NCBI RefSeq assembly: GCF_001438705.1
Contig: NZ_JQBP01000002.1
Span: forward strand, 259,142-323,141
Source: Weissella kandleri
Lineage (GTDB): Bacteria > Bacillota > Bacilli > Lactobacillales > Lactobacillaceae
Direction: 5' to 3'
DNA length: 64,000 bases
The notes beneath the pieces are model-generated. The model was not told where the DNA came from. It was given only the letters and a program-made list of their open reading frames with translations, and did not search any database. Position 1 is the stretch's first letter; every line of letters starts with the position of its first letter. Both the position numbers and the translations under genes were made by a program. This document shows positions 35,983 to 47,940 of this stretch, piece after piece.

Positions 35983-37635
35983 ATGTTAAGTGATGTTGAG
36001 ATTGCACAGAACGCTGAAATTTGGCCGATTGACCGAGTAGCTGAACGGGCGGGATTAACGCCAGATGAATTTGAACCCTATGGACGAGATAAAGCCAAAA
36101 TTACGCTTCAAAAAAAACGGGCCCGGGGAAAGTTGGTATTGGTGACCGCAATTAGTCCAACTCCAGCAGGCGAGGGAAAATCGACCGTCACGGTGGGGTT
36201 AGCTGATGCCATGAATCAAGCGGGTGTTAAAACGATGGTGGCATTACGTGAGCCATCCATGGGACCGGTGATGGGGTTAAAAGGTGGTGCGACCGGCGGC
36301 GGAATGGCACAAGTTATTCCGATGGCCGACATTAATTTACATTTTACCGGTGACTTTCATGCTTTAACGAGCGCGCATAATACATTAGCTGCGCTGATTG
36401 ATAATAGTTTACAGCAAGGTAATCCGTTGCAATTAAATCCACGGCGGATTGTCTGGAAGCGGGTCTTAGATGTGAATGACCGCGCACTCAGACATATTAA
36501 TATTGGCCTTGGGGGGATGACTTCAGGGATTCCACGCGAAAGTGGGTTTGATATTACCGTCGCTTCCGAATTAATGGCCATTTTGACCTTATCACAGGAT
36601 TTGATGGATTTACGAACTCGGATTGAACGGATTGTGATAGGTTATACCTATGATAATGAACCGGTTACTGTCGCACAATTAGGTGTAGCTGGAGCGTTAA
36701 CGGTGATGTTAAAAGACGCCATTAAGCCCAACCTAGTTCAAACCTTAGAACACACTCCCGCTTTAATTCACGGTGGACCGTTTGCCAATATTGCGCAGGG
36801 AACTAATTCAGTTTTGGCCACAGATACGGCTTTGCAATTGGCTGATTTTACCATTACCGAAGCTGGTTTTGGCGCTGATTTGGGTGGTGAAAAATTCATG
36901 GACATTAAAATTCCGATATTAGGCCAAGCACCTGATGTGGTGGTATTAGTGGCAACAGTGCGGGCCTTAAAGTATAACGGTGGTCAATCACGGGAAAACT
37001 TGCAGAATCCTGATTTGAAGGCGCTTCAGGCGGGCTTGAAGAATTTAGCCCGGCATTTGCAAGCTATGCAACGCTACGGTAAGCCTGTATTGGTCGCAAT
37101 TAATCGGTTTGTGACGGATACTGATGAAGAAGTAGCGTTGATTCAACAATTTGCCGCCCAACATGGTAGTCAAGCTTATGAAACAAATGTTTGGTCCCAG
37201 GGGGGGCAAGGGGCGCTCAAATTAGCTCAAGCCGTGCAGGAAGCAGCTGACAATGAGCAAAACTTCCAACCACTGTATCAGGCCGACGACGCTTTTGAGA
37301 CTAAGTTGCAAAAGATTGTGACTGAAATTTATGGTGGTCGCGGCTACGAATTAGCTCCCAAGGCGCAACAACAATTAGTCACCTTTAAAGCGCATGGTTG
37401 GGATAAAATGCCGGTTGTGATGGCCAAGACACAATATTCATTTTCTGATGATGCCAAACAATTGGGCGCTCCGGAAGACTTCATTATTCATATTCGGGAG
37501 TTGGAGCTTAAAAATGGTGCAGGCTTCATTGTGGCGTTGACCGGTAATGTTTTAACTATGCCGGGTTTGCCTGAAGTGCCAGCCGCTAATCGGATTGATA
37601 TTGATGCGCATGGTCGGATTACAGGTTTGGATTAA
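35983..37635 (+). CDS. fhs: Formate--tetrahydrofolate ligase
   Basis: ATP-dependent formation of 10-formyl-THF from formate, supplying purine synthesis and initiator-tRNA formylation. 550 residues, normal length. The P-loop-like TPAGEGKST lies at about 59-67, and [17 protein letters not shown] and [14 protein letters not shown] are hallmark segments. The ATG at 35983 follows TGGGGGAT; upstream in-frame starts lack support. It stands behind its own TATAAT (35911-35916). Confidence 0.97.
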   Translation: MLSDVEIAQNAEIWPIDRVAERAGLTPDEFEPYGRDKAKITLQKKRARGKLVLVTAISPTPAGEGKSTVTVGLADAMNQAGVKTMVALREPSMGPVMGLKGGATGGGMAQVIPMADINLHFTGDFHALTSAHNTLAALIDNSLQQGNPLQLNPRRIVWKRVLDVNDRALRHINIGLGGMTSGIPRESGFDITVASELMAILTLSQDLMDLRTRIERIVIGYTYDNEPVTVAQLGVAGALTVMLKDAIKPNLVQTLEHTPALIHGGPFANIAQGTNSVLATDTALQLADFTITEAGFGADLGGEKFMDIKIPILGQAPDVVVLVATVRALKYNGGQSRENLQNPDLKALQAGLKNLARHLQAMQRYGKPVLVAINRFVTDTDEEVALIQQFAAQHGSQAYETNVWSQGGQGALKLAQAVQEAADNEQNFQPLYQADDAFETKLQKIVTEIYGGRGYELAPKAQQQLVTFKAHGWDKMPVVMAKTQYSFSDDAKQLGAPEDFIIHIRELELKNGAGFIVALTGNVLTMPGLPEVPAANRIDIDAHGRITGLD

Positions 37636-37693
37636 ATGAATGGATATGTGATACATTGTAAGATTTTAAGTGGGGATAGTGAAAGCGGGTTGA

Positions 37694-38344
37694 ATGAAAA
37701 TGAATTTGGATGAAATAAAAGATTATGTGCAAACAATGACGCGAAATGATGCTTCAGGGCATGATTTTCTACATTTGGAACGGGTTTTAAAAAATGCTGA
37801 ACAAATCATGCAAAAAATGCCTGATCAAGATTTCGATACTGATGTCGTGCGGATTACGGCGCTATTGCATGATTTAATCGATGATAAATTAATTGATGAT
37901 GTTAATCAAGCCATTGATGATTTGAGAATTCAGATGCGCGAATGGGGACTTAGCGATGACGAACGGGCAGCGGTCTTAGAGATTATGACGCATATGTCTT
38001 ACTCGGCAAATTTGGAGCAACATTATACGCTATCTTTAGAAGGTCAAATCGTCCAAGATGCTGATCGCCTTGATGCCATTGGCGCTCTCGGAATTGGTCG
38101 GACCTTTATGTACGGAGGGCATGCAGGTAATTTAATGTATAACCCAAATGAAGAAGTACGGACGGATTTAACGCATAATGAGTATCGAAAAAATAGTACC
38201 GTCATTAACCATTTTTATGAAAAATTGTTGAAATTAGCTGATTTAATGAATACGGAAAGCGCGAAAAAGATTGCTAAACGACGAACTGCCTTTATGGAAT
38301 TCTTCCTCGAAGAATTTAAAGCTGAAGTGCGAGGCGAGCGCTAA
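37694..38344 (+). CDS. HD-domain phosphohydrolase, YpgQ/YedJ-like
   Basis: 216 residues. HD metal ligands are visible in SGHDFLHLERVLKNA, ALLHDLIDDKL and IVQDADRLDAIGALGIGRTF; the last segment is characteristic of the YpgQ/YedJ family. B. subtilis YpgQ has nucleotide pyrophosphohydrolase activity, so a house-cleaning role is possible. No strong ribosome binding site is seen before the ATG at 37694 (a second in-frame ATG is at 37700), so expression may be low. Confidence 0.88.
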   Translation: MKMNLDEIKDYVQTMTRNDASGHDFLHLERVLKNAEQIMQKMPDQDFDTDVVRITALLHDLIDDKLIDDVNQAIDDLRIQMREWGLSDDERAAVLEIMTHMSYSANLEQHYTLSLEGQIVQDADRLDAIGALGIGRTFMYGGHAGNLMYNPNEEVRTDLTHNEYRKNSTVINHFYEKLLKLADLMNTESAKKIAKRRTAFMEFFLEEFKAEVRGER

Positions 38345-38408
38345 GCCTTGCTGCTATGCGCTCTGCTTGTTGTTGCACATAAAAAATGGCGAAAAAATTA
38401 AAAAAAAT

Positions 38409-38436
38409 TTGAAAAACCAGCCCAGTGTGTTATTAT
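38409..38436 (+). promoter_or_regulatory. groESL promoter
   Basis: TTGAAA (38409-38414), 16-base spacer, TATTAT (38431-38436), directly upstream of the CIRCE element. Confidence 0.7.
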
Positions 38437-38448
38437 ATTAGTTGTAGA

Positions 38449-38475
38449 TTAGCACTAAGAAAAAGAGAGTGCTAA
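38449..38475. promoter_or_regulatory. CIRCE operator (HrcA binding site)
   Basis: TTAGCACTA, nine bases, GAGTGCTAA: the inverted repeat of the HrcA operator with one deviation from perfect symmetry. It covers the start of the groESL transcript and predicts heat-inducible control by HrcA. Confidence 0.96.
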
Positions 38476-38497
38476 AAAATAAGGAGGAATTCGTATC

Positions 38498-38773
38498 ATG
38501 TTGAAGCCATTAGGAGATCGTATTTTGGTCCAAGTTGTTAGCGAAAAGGAACAGACGGTAGGTGGAATCGTGCTTGCTTCGAATGCGCAAGAAAAGTCAG
38601 GAACAGGTGAAGTCGTCGCCGTTTCTGAAGTGACTGTGGGCGATTTGAAAGCTCCTCAAGCGGTTAAAGTTGGTGACCAAGTAATGTATGACCAATACGC
38701 CGGTAAAGAAATTGAAAATGATGGGCAAAAGTACATCGTCTTACATGAAAAAGATGTAATGGCGGTTATGTAA
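38498..38773 (+). CDS. groES: Co-chaperonin GroES
   Basis: 91-residue cap of the GroEL chamber. The N-terminal [13 protein letters not shown], the mobile loop [19 protein letters not shown], and the C-terminal dome [25 protein letters not shown] are typical. AAGGAGG precedes the ATG. First gene of the HrcA/CIRCE-controlled groESL operon, 59 bases before groEL. Confidence 0.98.
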   Translation: MLKPLGDRILVQVVSEKEQTVGGIVLASNAQEKSGTGEVVAVSEVTVGDLKAPQAVKVGDQVMYDQYAGKEIENDGQKYIVLHEKDVMAVM

Positions 38774-38784
38774 AATTTTTTTAA

Positions 38785-40452
<1,668 letters not shown>

Positions 40453-40489
40453 ACTATTAGATAGTTTATCAATGAAATTGATTTAAAAT

Positions 40490-40529
40490 AAGAGGTTAAA
40501 CAATGATTAGTTGTTTAGCTTCTTTTTTT
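40490..40529 (+). terminator. Rho-independent terminator after groEL
   Basis: A 14-bp stem with a seven-base loop (AAGAGGTTAAACAA pairing with TTGTTTAGCTTCTT) and a T7 tract. Confidence 0.92.
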
Positions 40530-40627
40530 ATGGTTTTAAAACTAAACGGTTCGTCGCTAATTTATGTTAAAATAAAGGTTAAAAGTTTATTAAGATAAAG
40601 GTAATTCTCTAAAAAGGATGTATAAGT

Positions 40628-41194
40628 ATGGAACGGACAGGAAATGAGTTAATTGCGACACTCAAGGCTGAGGAGATAGAACATAAGGTATGGACGGCGG
40701 CCGACCAGAGTACAGTGCAATTAGATCCGCTGTTTGATTATGTGGAAGAGCAATTACAGGCTAATCAAATGGTCAGTGGCGAAATTATGATTAGTGGAAC
40801 GGAGCCGATTCATCTAACTTTAGAAAGTAATTTAATTAATTTACCATTACGGTATGTTAATCAAATCAGTAAAATTGTAATTGATGATCCCGCTAAAGAA
40901 GTCAACGTGTATATGATTGTTGAACATCCCCATGTGACACGGTCTGGTTTGCGGATTGAATTAGCCGCTTCAGTACAAAGTTATCTGGATGATCCGAATT
41001 CAGTTAAAGGTAAAATTGCGCAATTCTTTGATCAAGAACTGGAACGCATTAATAATTACCAAGAGCCAAAACCAGAGCCTGAGTCAGAACCAGAAGCTGT
41101 TAAAGTAACGAAAGCGGTGCAAAAAGTTGCTAAGCCGAAAGCGAAAAAGACGACTAAAAAAGCCGCTGTAAAAAAGACGACTAAAGGAGTTTAA
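40628..41194 (+). CDS. Hypothetical protein with a histone H1-like Lys/Ala/Thr-rich tail
   Basis: 188 residues, family not recognised with confidence; the N-terminal ~145 residues form a mixed strand/helix domain (VSGEIMISGTEPIHLTLES, VNVYMIVEHPHVTRSGL, VQSYLDDPNSVKGKIAQFF) that distantly recalls DUF1149/SecB-like proteins of LAB. Then come an acidic Glu/Pro stretch (EPKPEPESEPE) and a strongly basic tail with AKPKAKKTTKK and KAAVKKTTKG. The tail suggests nucleic-acid or polyanion binding. An extended -10 promoter (TGTTAAAAT, 40565-40573) lies upstream. The next gene begins five bases after its stop. Confidence 0.7.
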   Translation: MERTGNELIATLKAEEIEHKVWTAADQSTVQLDPLFDYVEEQLQANQMVSGEIMISGTEPIHLTLESNLINLPLRYVNQISKIVIDDPAKEVNVYMIVEHPHVTRSGLRIELAASVQSYLDDPNSVKGKIAQFFDQELERINNYQEPKPEPESEPEAVKVTKAVQKVAKPKAKKTTKKAAVKKTTKGV

Positions 41195-41199
41195 GAAGG

Positions 41200-41745
41200 A
41201 TGCGGTTAAAAAAAACGAAGTGGACCTTAGCTTTAATTATCAGCAGTCTGATTTTTACAGGGTTGATGCTATGGGTTAAAATTCCGACAGGGATTGCTCA
41301 TACGCAAATTAATTTAGGAATGGGCTGGTTAGCGGTGGTGACAGCCGCGGGTGGTCCGATTTTAGGGATGTTAGTAGCATTGTTTGGGCATGCTGTTCAT
41401 GACCTCTATTTTATTGGCAACGCTTGGTGGTCTTGGGTGATTGCGGACGGTTTATTTGGTCTGTTGCTTGGCCTAGCAACACAAAGATTGAAATTAGGAC
41501 AAGGACAGTTGACGTGGGCTAAAATTTGGCAGTTTAATTTATGGCAATTAGTGGATAATGTTATCGCCTGGATGGTGATTGCACCTTTAGGCGATGTTTT
41601 GATTTATGGATCATCCTCAGCAATCGTCTTTAAACAGGGTTGGTATGCGGGGCTTAGTAACTTTTTGGTTATTGCAACTGTGGGAACATGTGGTTTGTGG
41701 TTATATCAAAAAATATATCAATGGCGTCAGGTCAAAGACGTTTAG
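41200..41745 (+). CDS. UPF0397 family ECF transporter S component
   Basis: 181-residue membrane protein with about five hydrophobic segments. IPTGIAHTQINLGMGWLAV, GPILGMLVALFGHAVHDL and AWWSWVIADGLFG match the UPF0397 family of ECF substrate-binding components, often labelled riboflavin- or metabolite-specific without proof. No cognate ATPases lie next to it, so it would use the shared EcfAA'T module. It is close behind the Lys-tailed gene and 20 bases before mutL. Confidence 0.85.
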   Translation: MRLKKTKWTLALIISSLIFTGLMLWVKIPTGIAHTQINLGMGWLAVVTAAGGPILGMLVALFGHAVHDLYFIGNAWWSWVIADGLFGLLLGLATQRLKLGQGQLTWAKIWQFNLWQLVDNVIAWMVIAPLGDVLIYGSSSAIVFKQGWYAGLSNFLVIATVGTCGLWLYQKIYQWRQVKDV

Positions 41746-41765
41746 ATTAGAGGTGAAGGGGTACG

Positions 41766-43799
41766 ATGGCAGATATTTTAGAGCTTTCAGAAACTTTGGC
41801 CAATCAGATTGCGGCCGGTGAAGTCATTGAGCGTCCCGCGTCTGTGGTAAAAGAATTAGTTGAAAATGCGATTGATGCCAAGGCACATACGATTGACGTA
41901 TTAGTTGAAGCAGCCGGCGTGCAATTGATTGAAGTTATTGATGATGGTTTGGGAATTCCAGCTGATCAGGTAAAAGCCGCTTTTTTGCGGCATGCAACGT
42001 CAAAAATTTATGATAAAGGTGATTTATTTAAAATTATGACCTTGGGTTTTCGTGGTGAAGCATTACCCTCAATTGCGTCTGTGGCAGATGTAACACTAGA
42101 GACGGCTGTTCCTGATGCTAATCAAGGGGCGTATGTGCAAATTAAAGGAAACGAATGGTTAACGAAACGCAGCGGAAGTGCACGACAAGGTACTGACGTC
42201 ACCGTTCGTGATTTATTTTATAATACACCGGCGCGCTTAAAATACTTAAAGTCACAGAGTACGGAGATGGCCAAAATTGTTGACATTATTAATCGTTTGG
42301 CGTTCAGTTATCCACAAATTGCTTTTCATCTCCAACATAATGGTAAAAAAGTCTTATCGACCCCAGGCAATGGTAACTTACAACAAGTGATTAGTTCGGT
42401 GTATGGGGTCAATAATGCGCGTGAAATGCTGGCTGTGGAAGCGCATGATGCAGATTTTAAAGTGCAAGGTTGGATTGCTAAACCCCAAGTGACGCGCTCA
42501 AATCGTTCCTATATGACGTTATTAATTAATGGACGTTATGTTAAAAATTATGCTTTGACGAATGCACTTTTGAAAGGGTACGGCACCCGTCTTATGGTCG
42601 GTCGTTTTCCTATTTCCGTTTTACAAATTGAAATGGATCCTCGGTTAGTGGATGTAAACGTTCATCCCCAAAAGTTTGAAGTCCGAATTAGTAAAGAAGG
42701 CCAATTGGCGGCTTTGCTGGAGCAGATGGTGCAAGCGGCTTTTCAAACAGTGAATCTTATTCCAGATGGGTATGAGAATTTAACTGAAACAATTGCGAAT
42801 ACCGCTAATACGAATGATGAATCAAAGGATGTGGGACCATCAGCGTCCATAAATTTTGTTGATCAATTAAATGCTGCCTCGCAAAAACAAGTCACGTCTC
42901 AGTTTACGATGCATGAATCGATTGAGCAGGCCCAGACCCCTTTGACGGCCATCTCTGAGGAAAAGCCCCCCGTGGAAGATATGCAAGTAGCACCAATTAC
43001 GATTGAAACTAAAGCAGATTTAAAAAGAACCACCGTGCAAGATTTTGCGCACAAATATGAAGGTAATGAAGTGACGCCTTTTGGTCCGCAGAATTCAACT
43101 CGTTTGCCAGGACTGCAAACGGCCTTGACGTGGAATGGGACTGCTGATACCAGTGAGCAACCGACAGTTAATTCTGGTTTTCCTAATTTGGAATACATTG
43201 GGCAATTTCATGGAACTTTTTTATTTGCGCAAGGGTTGGATGGCTTGTATCTAATTGACCAGCATGCCGCGCAAGAGCGGATTAAATATGAAGCTTTTCA
43301 TGAACAGCTAGCGCAAACTGGTCTAGAACAACAGAAACTGTTAGTACCTTTAGTTTTTGAATTTTCAACCGCTGAAATGCTGCAATTGGAGGGTGAAAAA
43401 GCGCAATTAGAAGAATTAGGGTTACATTTGGAGCCGTTTGGTAAGAACACTTTGATGTTACGTGAACATCCCGGCTGGATGATTGCAGAACAAGAAGAAG
43501 CCACCGTGCGTGAAATGTTGGACTGGGTGTTACGCGATGGGCATTTAACATTAGCTGATTTTCGCGAACGGACGGCGATTATGATGGCTTGCAAACGTTC
43601 CATTAAGGCCAATTGGAAATTAAATGCTACCGAAGCCCAGGGCTTGCTCGATCAGTTACAGCAAACAAAAAATCCTTATAATTGTCCGCACGGCCGGCCG
43701 GTCGTGGTTCATTTGACAGATCGGGATTTGGCAAAGATGTTTAAACGGATTCAAGATAGTCATGAACCCTGGCAAGAATATGACCAACATCCTTTCTAA
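41766..43799 (+). CDS. mutL: DNA mismatch repair endonuclease MutL
   Basis: 677 residues. The GHKL ATPase N-terminus shows IAAGEVIERPASVVKELVENAIDA, DDGLGIP and TLGFRGEALPSI. The C-terminal domain carries DQHAAQERIKYE (about residue 498), which is the DQHA(x)2E(x)4E endonuclease motif of nicking MutL proteins, and the zinc-site elements ACKRSIKA and CPHGRP. So this is the nicking type expected where MutH is absent. Separated from mutS by 13 kb, behind an ECF S component gene. Confidence 0.98.
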   Translation: MADILELSETLANQIAAGEVIERPASVVKELVENAIDAKAHTIDVLVEAAGVQLIEVIDDGLGIPADQVKAAFLRHATSKIYDKGDLFKIMTLGFRGEALPSIASVADVTLETAVPDANQGAYVQIKGNEWLTKRSGSARQGTDVTVRDLFYNTPARLKYLKSQSTEMAKIVDIINRLAFSYPQIAFHLQHNGKKVLSTPGNGNLQQVISSVYGVNNAREMLAVEAHDADFKVQGWIAKPQVTRSNRSYMTLLINGRYVKNYALTNALLKGYGTRLMVGRFPISVLQIEMDPRLVDVNVHPQKFEVRISKEGQLAALLEQMVQAAFQTVNLIPDGYENLTETIANTANTNDESKDVGPSASINFVDQLNAASQKQVTSQFTMHESIEQAQTPLTAISEEKPPVEDMQVAPITIETKADLKRTTVQDFAHKYEGNEVTPFGPQNSTRLPGLQTALTWNGTADTSEQPTVNSGFPNLEYIGQFHGTFLFAQGLDGLYLIDQHAAQERIKYEAFHEQLAQTGLEQQKLLVPLVFEFSTAEMLQLEGEKAQLEELGLHLEPFGKNTLMLREHPGWMIAEQEEATVREMLDWVLRDGHLTLADFRERTAIMMACKRSIKANWKLNATEAQGLLDQLQQTKNPYNCPHGRPVVVHLTDRDLAKMFKRIQDSHEPWQEYDQHPF

Positions 43800-43817
43800 T
43801 TTAAAATGGAGAAGAAA

Positions 43818-44321
43818 ATGAATAATAATGATATTGTGATTCGCTTAAAATATGCGTTATCAATTAGCGATCCAGATATGATGAAAATTTTTAATTTTGG
43901 TGAATTAAAAGTGGACGCGAGTCGCCTACATCAAATTTTACAAAAGCAAGCCCCAGAAACATCTCGCGATCAAAATTTAACGATGCGTGAATTAGAGCAA
44001 TTTATGAATGGGTTAATTATTTCGCAACGAGGGGTTAAGCTCAATGCTAATGGCGAGTCGGAGCCTTTGACGTTTGATATGCAAAAAGAAGATGATATTA
44101 ATAACGTGGTGATGAAAAAACTGAAAATTGCGATGCGTTATACCAGTGAAGATTATCAAAGCTTCTTTAAGACTGCAGGCATTAAGGTTTCAAACGCTGA
44201 ATTAAGTGCAGTTTTACGTCGGACGGATCATCGAAATTACCGACCTGCGGGGGACCGTTACTTGCGAAACTTATTGAAAGGTATGGGAATGGAGTATCAT
44301 ACTAAAAAGCTAGCCGATTAA
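43818..44321 (+). CDS. DUF1456 family protein (YehS-like)
   Basis: 167 residues consisting of two similar helical repeats: NNDIVIRLKYALSISDPDMMKIF and NNVVMKKLKIAMRYTSEDYQSFF, each followed by a Leu-rich helix and a short charged loop. This duplicated pattern is that of DUF1456/YehS, whose function is unknown. The ATG at 43818 follows TGGAGAAG; another in-frame ATG at 43806 lies before that box. Starts 18 bases after mutL. Confidence 0.88.
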   Translation: MNNNDIVIRLKYALSISDPDMMKIFNFGELKVDASRLHQILQKQAPETSRDQNLTMRELEQFMNGLIISQRGVKLNANGESEPLTFDMQKEDDINNVVMKKLKIAMRYTSEDYQSFFKTAGIKVSNAELSAVLRRTDHRNYRPAGDRYLRNLLKGMGMEYHTKKLAD

Positions 44322-44334
44322 AGGAGAACTAAAT

Positions 44335-44790
44335 ATGCGGGCACGAATATTATATGCAACTTTGACGGGAAATAATGAAGAAGTCGCCGATGTGATTATG
44401 ACTGAATTGCAACGCCTTCAAGTTGAAACGACCAAAGAAGACATCACGTATGTCGATGCCTTAGACTTGGATCCGGCCGAACAAGATATTTTAGTGACAG
44501 TCGTTTATACCTTTGATTTAGGAACTTTAGCGGATGAGGCACTTGACTTTTATGAAGATTTGCCTGACGCTAATCTAAACCAAGTGGTCTATGGTGTCGC
44601 AGGCTCAGGTGATGTTTATTATGGTGACGATTATGGGACGGCTGTAGATTTATTGGAAGCCCAATTTGAAAAGACGGCGGGTATCAAAGGTGCATCAGGG
44701 GTGAAAGTTAATTTACGACCAGATGTCCCGGCTGTCGAAGCTTTACAAAAGTTTGCTCAGCAACTTGTTCAAACGGCACAAAAGCGTTAG
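44335..44790 (+). CDS. Flavodoxin
   Basis: 151-residue FMN electron carrier. The phosphate-binding loop is LYATLTGNNEEVADVI, a variant of T-x-T-G-N-T, followed by VVYTFDLGTLADEALDFYEDL and the isoalloxazine-contact region GVAGSGDVYYGDDYG. AAGGAG precedes the ATG; it lies 13 bases after the DUF1456 gene. Electron donor and acceptor are unknown here. Confidence 0.9.
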   Translation: MRARILYATLTGNNEEVADVIMTELQRLQVETTKEDITYVDALDLDPAEQDILVTVVYTFDLGTLADEALDFYEDLPDANLNQVVYGVAGSGDVYYGDDYGTAVDLLEAQFEKTAGIKGASGVKVNLRPDVPAVEALQKFAQQLVQTAQKR

Positions 44791-44802
44791 TGGGCGCTGT
44801 AT

Positions 44803-44831
44803 TTGCACGTTTAAATATTTTATAGTAAAAT
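44803..44831 (+). promoter_or_regulatory. Promoter of the thrS T-box transcript
   Basis: TTGCAC (44803-44808), 17-base spacer, TAAAAT (44826-44831). Confidence 0.75.
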
Positions 44832-44837
44832 CTAACC

Positions 44838-45113
44838 TTGTTATTATGAGGAGATATGCCTATAATAAAATTAATAAATCGTTGATAAAGACACGTTATG
44901 AATGCTAAAAGAGAGATAGCGAGACTGTGATTGGTGAGAGACAGTCCTCTGAGCGTTGATGATACTACTTTTGATGACAATCTAGAAATAATAGATTGCG
45001 TTTCCCGCGTTAAGGGAGTTTGAGTATTCCTTTTTGAGGAATAGAAAACGGGTGGTACCACGTGGAAACGTCCTGTTCTGGCGACATTTGTCAGAATGGG
45101 ACGCTTTTTTATT
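44838..45113 (+). promoter_or_regulatory. T-box riboswitch controlling thrS
   Basis: Leader of about 275 bases that senses uncharged tRNA-Thr. The T-box GGTGGTACCACG core is at 45051-45063. A stem at about 44979-44998 (CAATCT/AGATTG) and the stem TATTCC/GGAATA just before the T-box fit stems II and III. The specifier is probably one of the ACT triplets at 44964-44969, a Thr codon. The intrinsic terminator follows at 45068-45113. Confidence 0.93.
45068..45113 (+). terminator. T-box attenuator terminator
   Basis: CGTCCTGTTCTG pairs with CAGAATGGGACG (two G-U pairs) and is followed by T6; mutually exclusive with the antiterminator formed by the T-box. Confidence 0.92.
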
Positions 45114-45163
45114 TTTCAATGGATTTAACAACGAGTAGGATTCAATAAGATAAGGAGTAAATC

Positions 45164-47119
45164 ATGGCACAAATTGAGATTAAGTTTCCAGATGGAGCAG
45201 TAAAAGAATTTGCAGTCGGCGTAACACCATTAGAAGTGGCGAACGGGATTTCAAAGTCGCTTGCTAAGAAGTCGGTTTCAGGCCGCTTAAATGGTGAATA
45301 TGTTGGAATGCATGATGCAATGGAAGTTGGGGGTGACTTTGAGTTAATTACTAAGGATTCAGATGAAGCCTTACGTTTGCTTCGCCACTCAACTTCTCAC
45401 TTGATGGCCCAAGCCCTCAAGCGTTTGCACCCTGATATGCATTTTGGAGTAGGACCAGCAATTGATAATGGTTTTTATTATGACACTGACAATGCCGATG
45501 GTCAGATTTCAGTCGAGGAATTCCCTGAGATTGAAAAAATCATGCATAAAATTGTCAAAGAGAATCTCCCAATTGTTTCACATCAAATTTCACGGGCTGA
45601 AGCCTTGGAAATGTTTAAAGATGATCCATATAAGGTGGAATTGATCAATGACTTGCCCGCTGATGAAAAAATTTCAATCGCGGTACAAGGTGAACACGTG
45701 GAATTAGATAAAGGTGGGCTAGTTCCTTCAACGGGTTGGATTAAGCACTTTAAGTTGACTTCAGTGGCTGGGGCTTATTGGCGTGGAAAGTCTTCTAACC
45801 CAATGTTGCAACGGATTTATGGAACTGCTTTTTGGAATGATGAAGATTTGGAAGCGGAGTTGAAGCGGCGCGAAGAAGCCAAAGAACGTGATCACCGTCG
45901 GATTGGGGCGCAACAAGATCTGTTCTTTACTTCTCAAGAAGTGGGGGCTGGATTGCCAGTTTGGATGCCAAACGGGGCTGCCATTCGTCGTACGTTGGAA
46001 CGTTACATTGTTGACCGCGAATTAGAAGCTGGTTACGAGCATGTTTATACGCCAATTTTGTCAAACTTGGACTTATACAAGACTTCAGGACACTGGGATC
46101 ACTACCATGAAGATATGTTCCCACCAATGGACATGGGTGACGGTGAGTTCTTGGAATTACGGCCGATGAATTGTCCTTCGCACATTCAAGTTTATAAGCA
46201 CCACCCTCGCTCATATAAAGAATTACCATTGCGGATTGCGGAATTGGGAATGATGCACCGTTATGAGAAGTCTGGGGCTTTGACTGGTTTGTCACGTGTT
46301 CGTGAAATGACTTTGAATGATGGACACACATTTGTGACCTTAGATCAAATTGAGGATGAATTCAAAAATATTTTGAATTTAATGATTGACGTTTATAATG
46401 ATTTTGATATTAATGAATATCGTTTCCGCCTTTCATATCGTGATCCTGAGAATACGGAAAAGTATTTTGATGATGATGAAATGTGGTCTAAGTCACAAAC
46501 CATGTTGAAATCAGCGATGGATGACATGGGCTTGGATTACTTTGAGGCTGAAGGTGAGGCGGCCTTTTATGGACCAAAGCTAGACGTCCAAATTAAGACG
46601 GCTTTGGGTGGTGAAGAGACTTTGTCAACAATTCAATTAGACTTCTTGTTACCTGAAAAGTTTGATTTGAACTATATTGGCGCTGATGGTGAAAAGCACC
46701 GGCCAGTGATGATTCATCGTGGTGTGATTTCAACGATGGAGCGCTTTACTGCACACTTGATTGAGATGTATAAAGGTGCCTTCCCAACTTGGTTGGCCCC
46801 TCATCAAGTGCGGTTAATTCCGGTTAATCGTGAAGCTCATGGTGCGTATGCTAAGGCTATTGTTGATGAACTAAAGCATGAAGGTATTCGCGCTGAGTAT
46901 GACGAGCGTAACGAAAAATTAGGTTATCTGATTCGCGATGCGCAATCATTGAAGATTCCATATACCTTGGTCATTGGGGATGATGAGCAAGCAAATCAGA
47001 GCGTGACAATTCGTCGGTTTGGCTCACGGGAGACCGAAACGATTCCATATCTAGACTTTAAGGAAAAGTTGTTCGCGGATATTGCGAATTATTCGCGTAG
47101 TGAAGGCGTAGCTGAATAA
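45164..47119 (+). CDS. thrS: Threonine--tRNA ligase
   Basis: Charges tRNA-Thr. 651 residues: N-terminal TGS domain (about 1-62), editing domain with [14 protein letters not shown] and CxxxH-type residues, class II catalytic core with [10 protein letters not shown] (zinc Cys), [12 protein letters not shown] and the C-terminal anticodon-binding domain ending near GVAE. TAAGGAG precedes the ATG. Expression is governed by the upstream T-box, so it rises when charged tRNA-Thr runs low. Terminator at 47149. Confidence 0.99.
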   Translation: MAQIEIKFPDGAVKEFAVGVTPLEVANGISKSLAKKSVSGRLNGEYVGMHDAMEVGGDFELITKDSDEALRLLRHSTSHLMAQALKRLHPDMHFGVGPAIDNGFYYDTDNADGQISVEEFPEIEKIMHKIVKENLPIVSHQISRAEALEMFKDDPYKVELINDLPADEKISIAVQGEHVELDKGGLVPSTGWIKHFKLTSVAGAYWRGKSSNPMLQRIYGTAFWNDEDLEAELKRREEAKERDHRRIGAQQDLFFTSQEVGAGLPVWMPNGAAIRRTLERYIVDRELEAGYEHVYTPILSNLDLYKTSGHWDHYHEDMFPPMDMGDGEFLELRPMNCPSHIQVYKHHPRSYKELPLRIAELGMMHRYEKSGALTGLSRVREMTLNDGHTFVTLDQIEDEFKNILNLMIDVYNDFDINEYRFRLSYRDPENTEKYFDDDEMWSKSQTMLKSAMDDMGLDYFEAEGEAAFYGPKLDVQIKTALGGEETLSTIQLDFLLPEKFDLNYIGADGEKHRPVMIHRGVISTMERFTAHLIEMYKGAFPTWLAPHQVRLIPVNREAHGAYAKAIVDELKHEGIRAEYDERNEKLGYLIRDAQSLKIPYTLVIGDDEQANQSVTIRRFGSRETETIPYLDFKEKLFADIANYSRSEGVAE

Positions 47120-47148
47120 ACGTTCTTATTTTGAAGGATGAATGATTA

Positions 47149-47177
47149 GAACCGCTATTATTAGCGGTTCTTTTTTG
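47149..47177 (+). terminator. Rho-independent terminator after thrS
   Basis: AGAACCGCTA pairs with TAGCGGTTCT, followed by T6. Confidence 0.92.
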
Positions 47178-47271
47178 TCGGTTGATACCGATGTACGTAT
47201 TATTTGCATTAATAAAAAGGTAATGCGCATCTTAATGATACGTATTACCTTAATCAGCATGATCGTTCAAA

Positions 47272-47940
47272 TTATGACCAGAAGATGATGATATTTACTA
47301 AAATTAAGATCGTACTTAGCATGACGATTTGTAAAAGGGGCCAAGGGGAATTCGGAACCTCCGTTCGCGGAGCACCTTCGGTAAAGCCATGAGCATGCAT
47401 GGCATCGGCCAAATGTTCTGACCAGCGGCCGGCATTCACTAAGGCCTTAAAATATAATTGAGGGCTCCAGAGATGGTATTTAATCCCACGCAAAGCCGCC
47501 GCATATTGAATTGTTTTAAGCTGGCTTTGAACTTGCGATAATAAATTCAAAGCCGCGATTAAACCGTACACAAATGTATTTGATAAATGAAAGCGTTGAT
47601 GTGCATTTTGGAGTAAGGCTTTGGGGGTGGTCGTTAAGGTTAAGGCTGCGCCCATGCTCACGTAGGCAAACAGACGGGTGACATATAGGGTTGCGTTGAA
47701 CAAACGGTCACCTTGACTAAAGAACCAAAACGAACACCAAGTTCCAAAAGCGAGGGGAGTGATGATAATGAATGCCCATAAAATTTTATGAAGTGAGACG
47801 CTTTGCCATAGCATATAAATCAGACTGAACCCGATGAGAAAGAGGTTCGCATTGATTTTTAAAGTAAAGGCAATTTCTAATGAAAAAATTAAAATGAACC
47901 CCAAAAAGAGAGCTGGTTCAAATTGAGCGCGCTGAGTCAT
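47272..47940 (-). CDS. ykoC: ECF transporter T component (YkoC-like)
   Basis: 222-residue membrane coupling protein with several hydrophobic helices. The two ATPase-coupling motifs of EcfT are visible as AALRGI and AMHAHGF (usually xRG-type). It ends the TPP-riboswitch-controlled ykoE-ykoD-ykoC set, so it belongs to a dedicated thiamine-precursor (hydroxymethylpyrimidine) transporter. The ATG at 47940 follows GGAGG; the start lies inside the end of ykoD, so the two are coupled. The name follows synteny and the riboswitch. Confidence 0.85.
   Translation of the reverse strand: MTQRAQFEPALFLGFILIFSLEIAFTLKINANLFLIGFSLIYMLWQSVSLHKILWAFIIITPLAFGTWCSFWFFSQGDRLFNATLYVTRLFAYVSMGAALTLTTTPKALLQNAHQRFHLSNTFVYGLIAALNLLSQVQSQLKTIQYAAALRGIKYHLWSPQLYFKALVNAGRWSEHLADAMHAHGFTEGAPRTEVPNSPWPLLQIVMLSTILILVNIIIFWS

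Noticed and set aside
44723..44908. Short frame running from flavodoxin into the thrS leader
   Set aside because: It overlaps the T-box promoter and stem I, which explain the sequence better.
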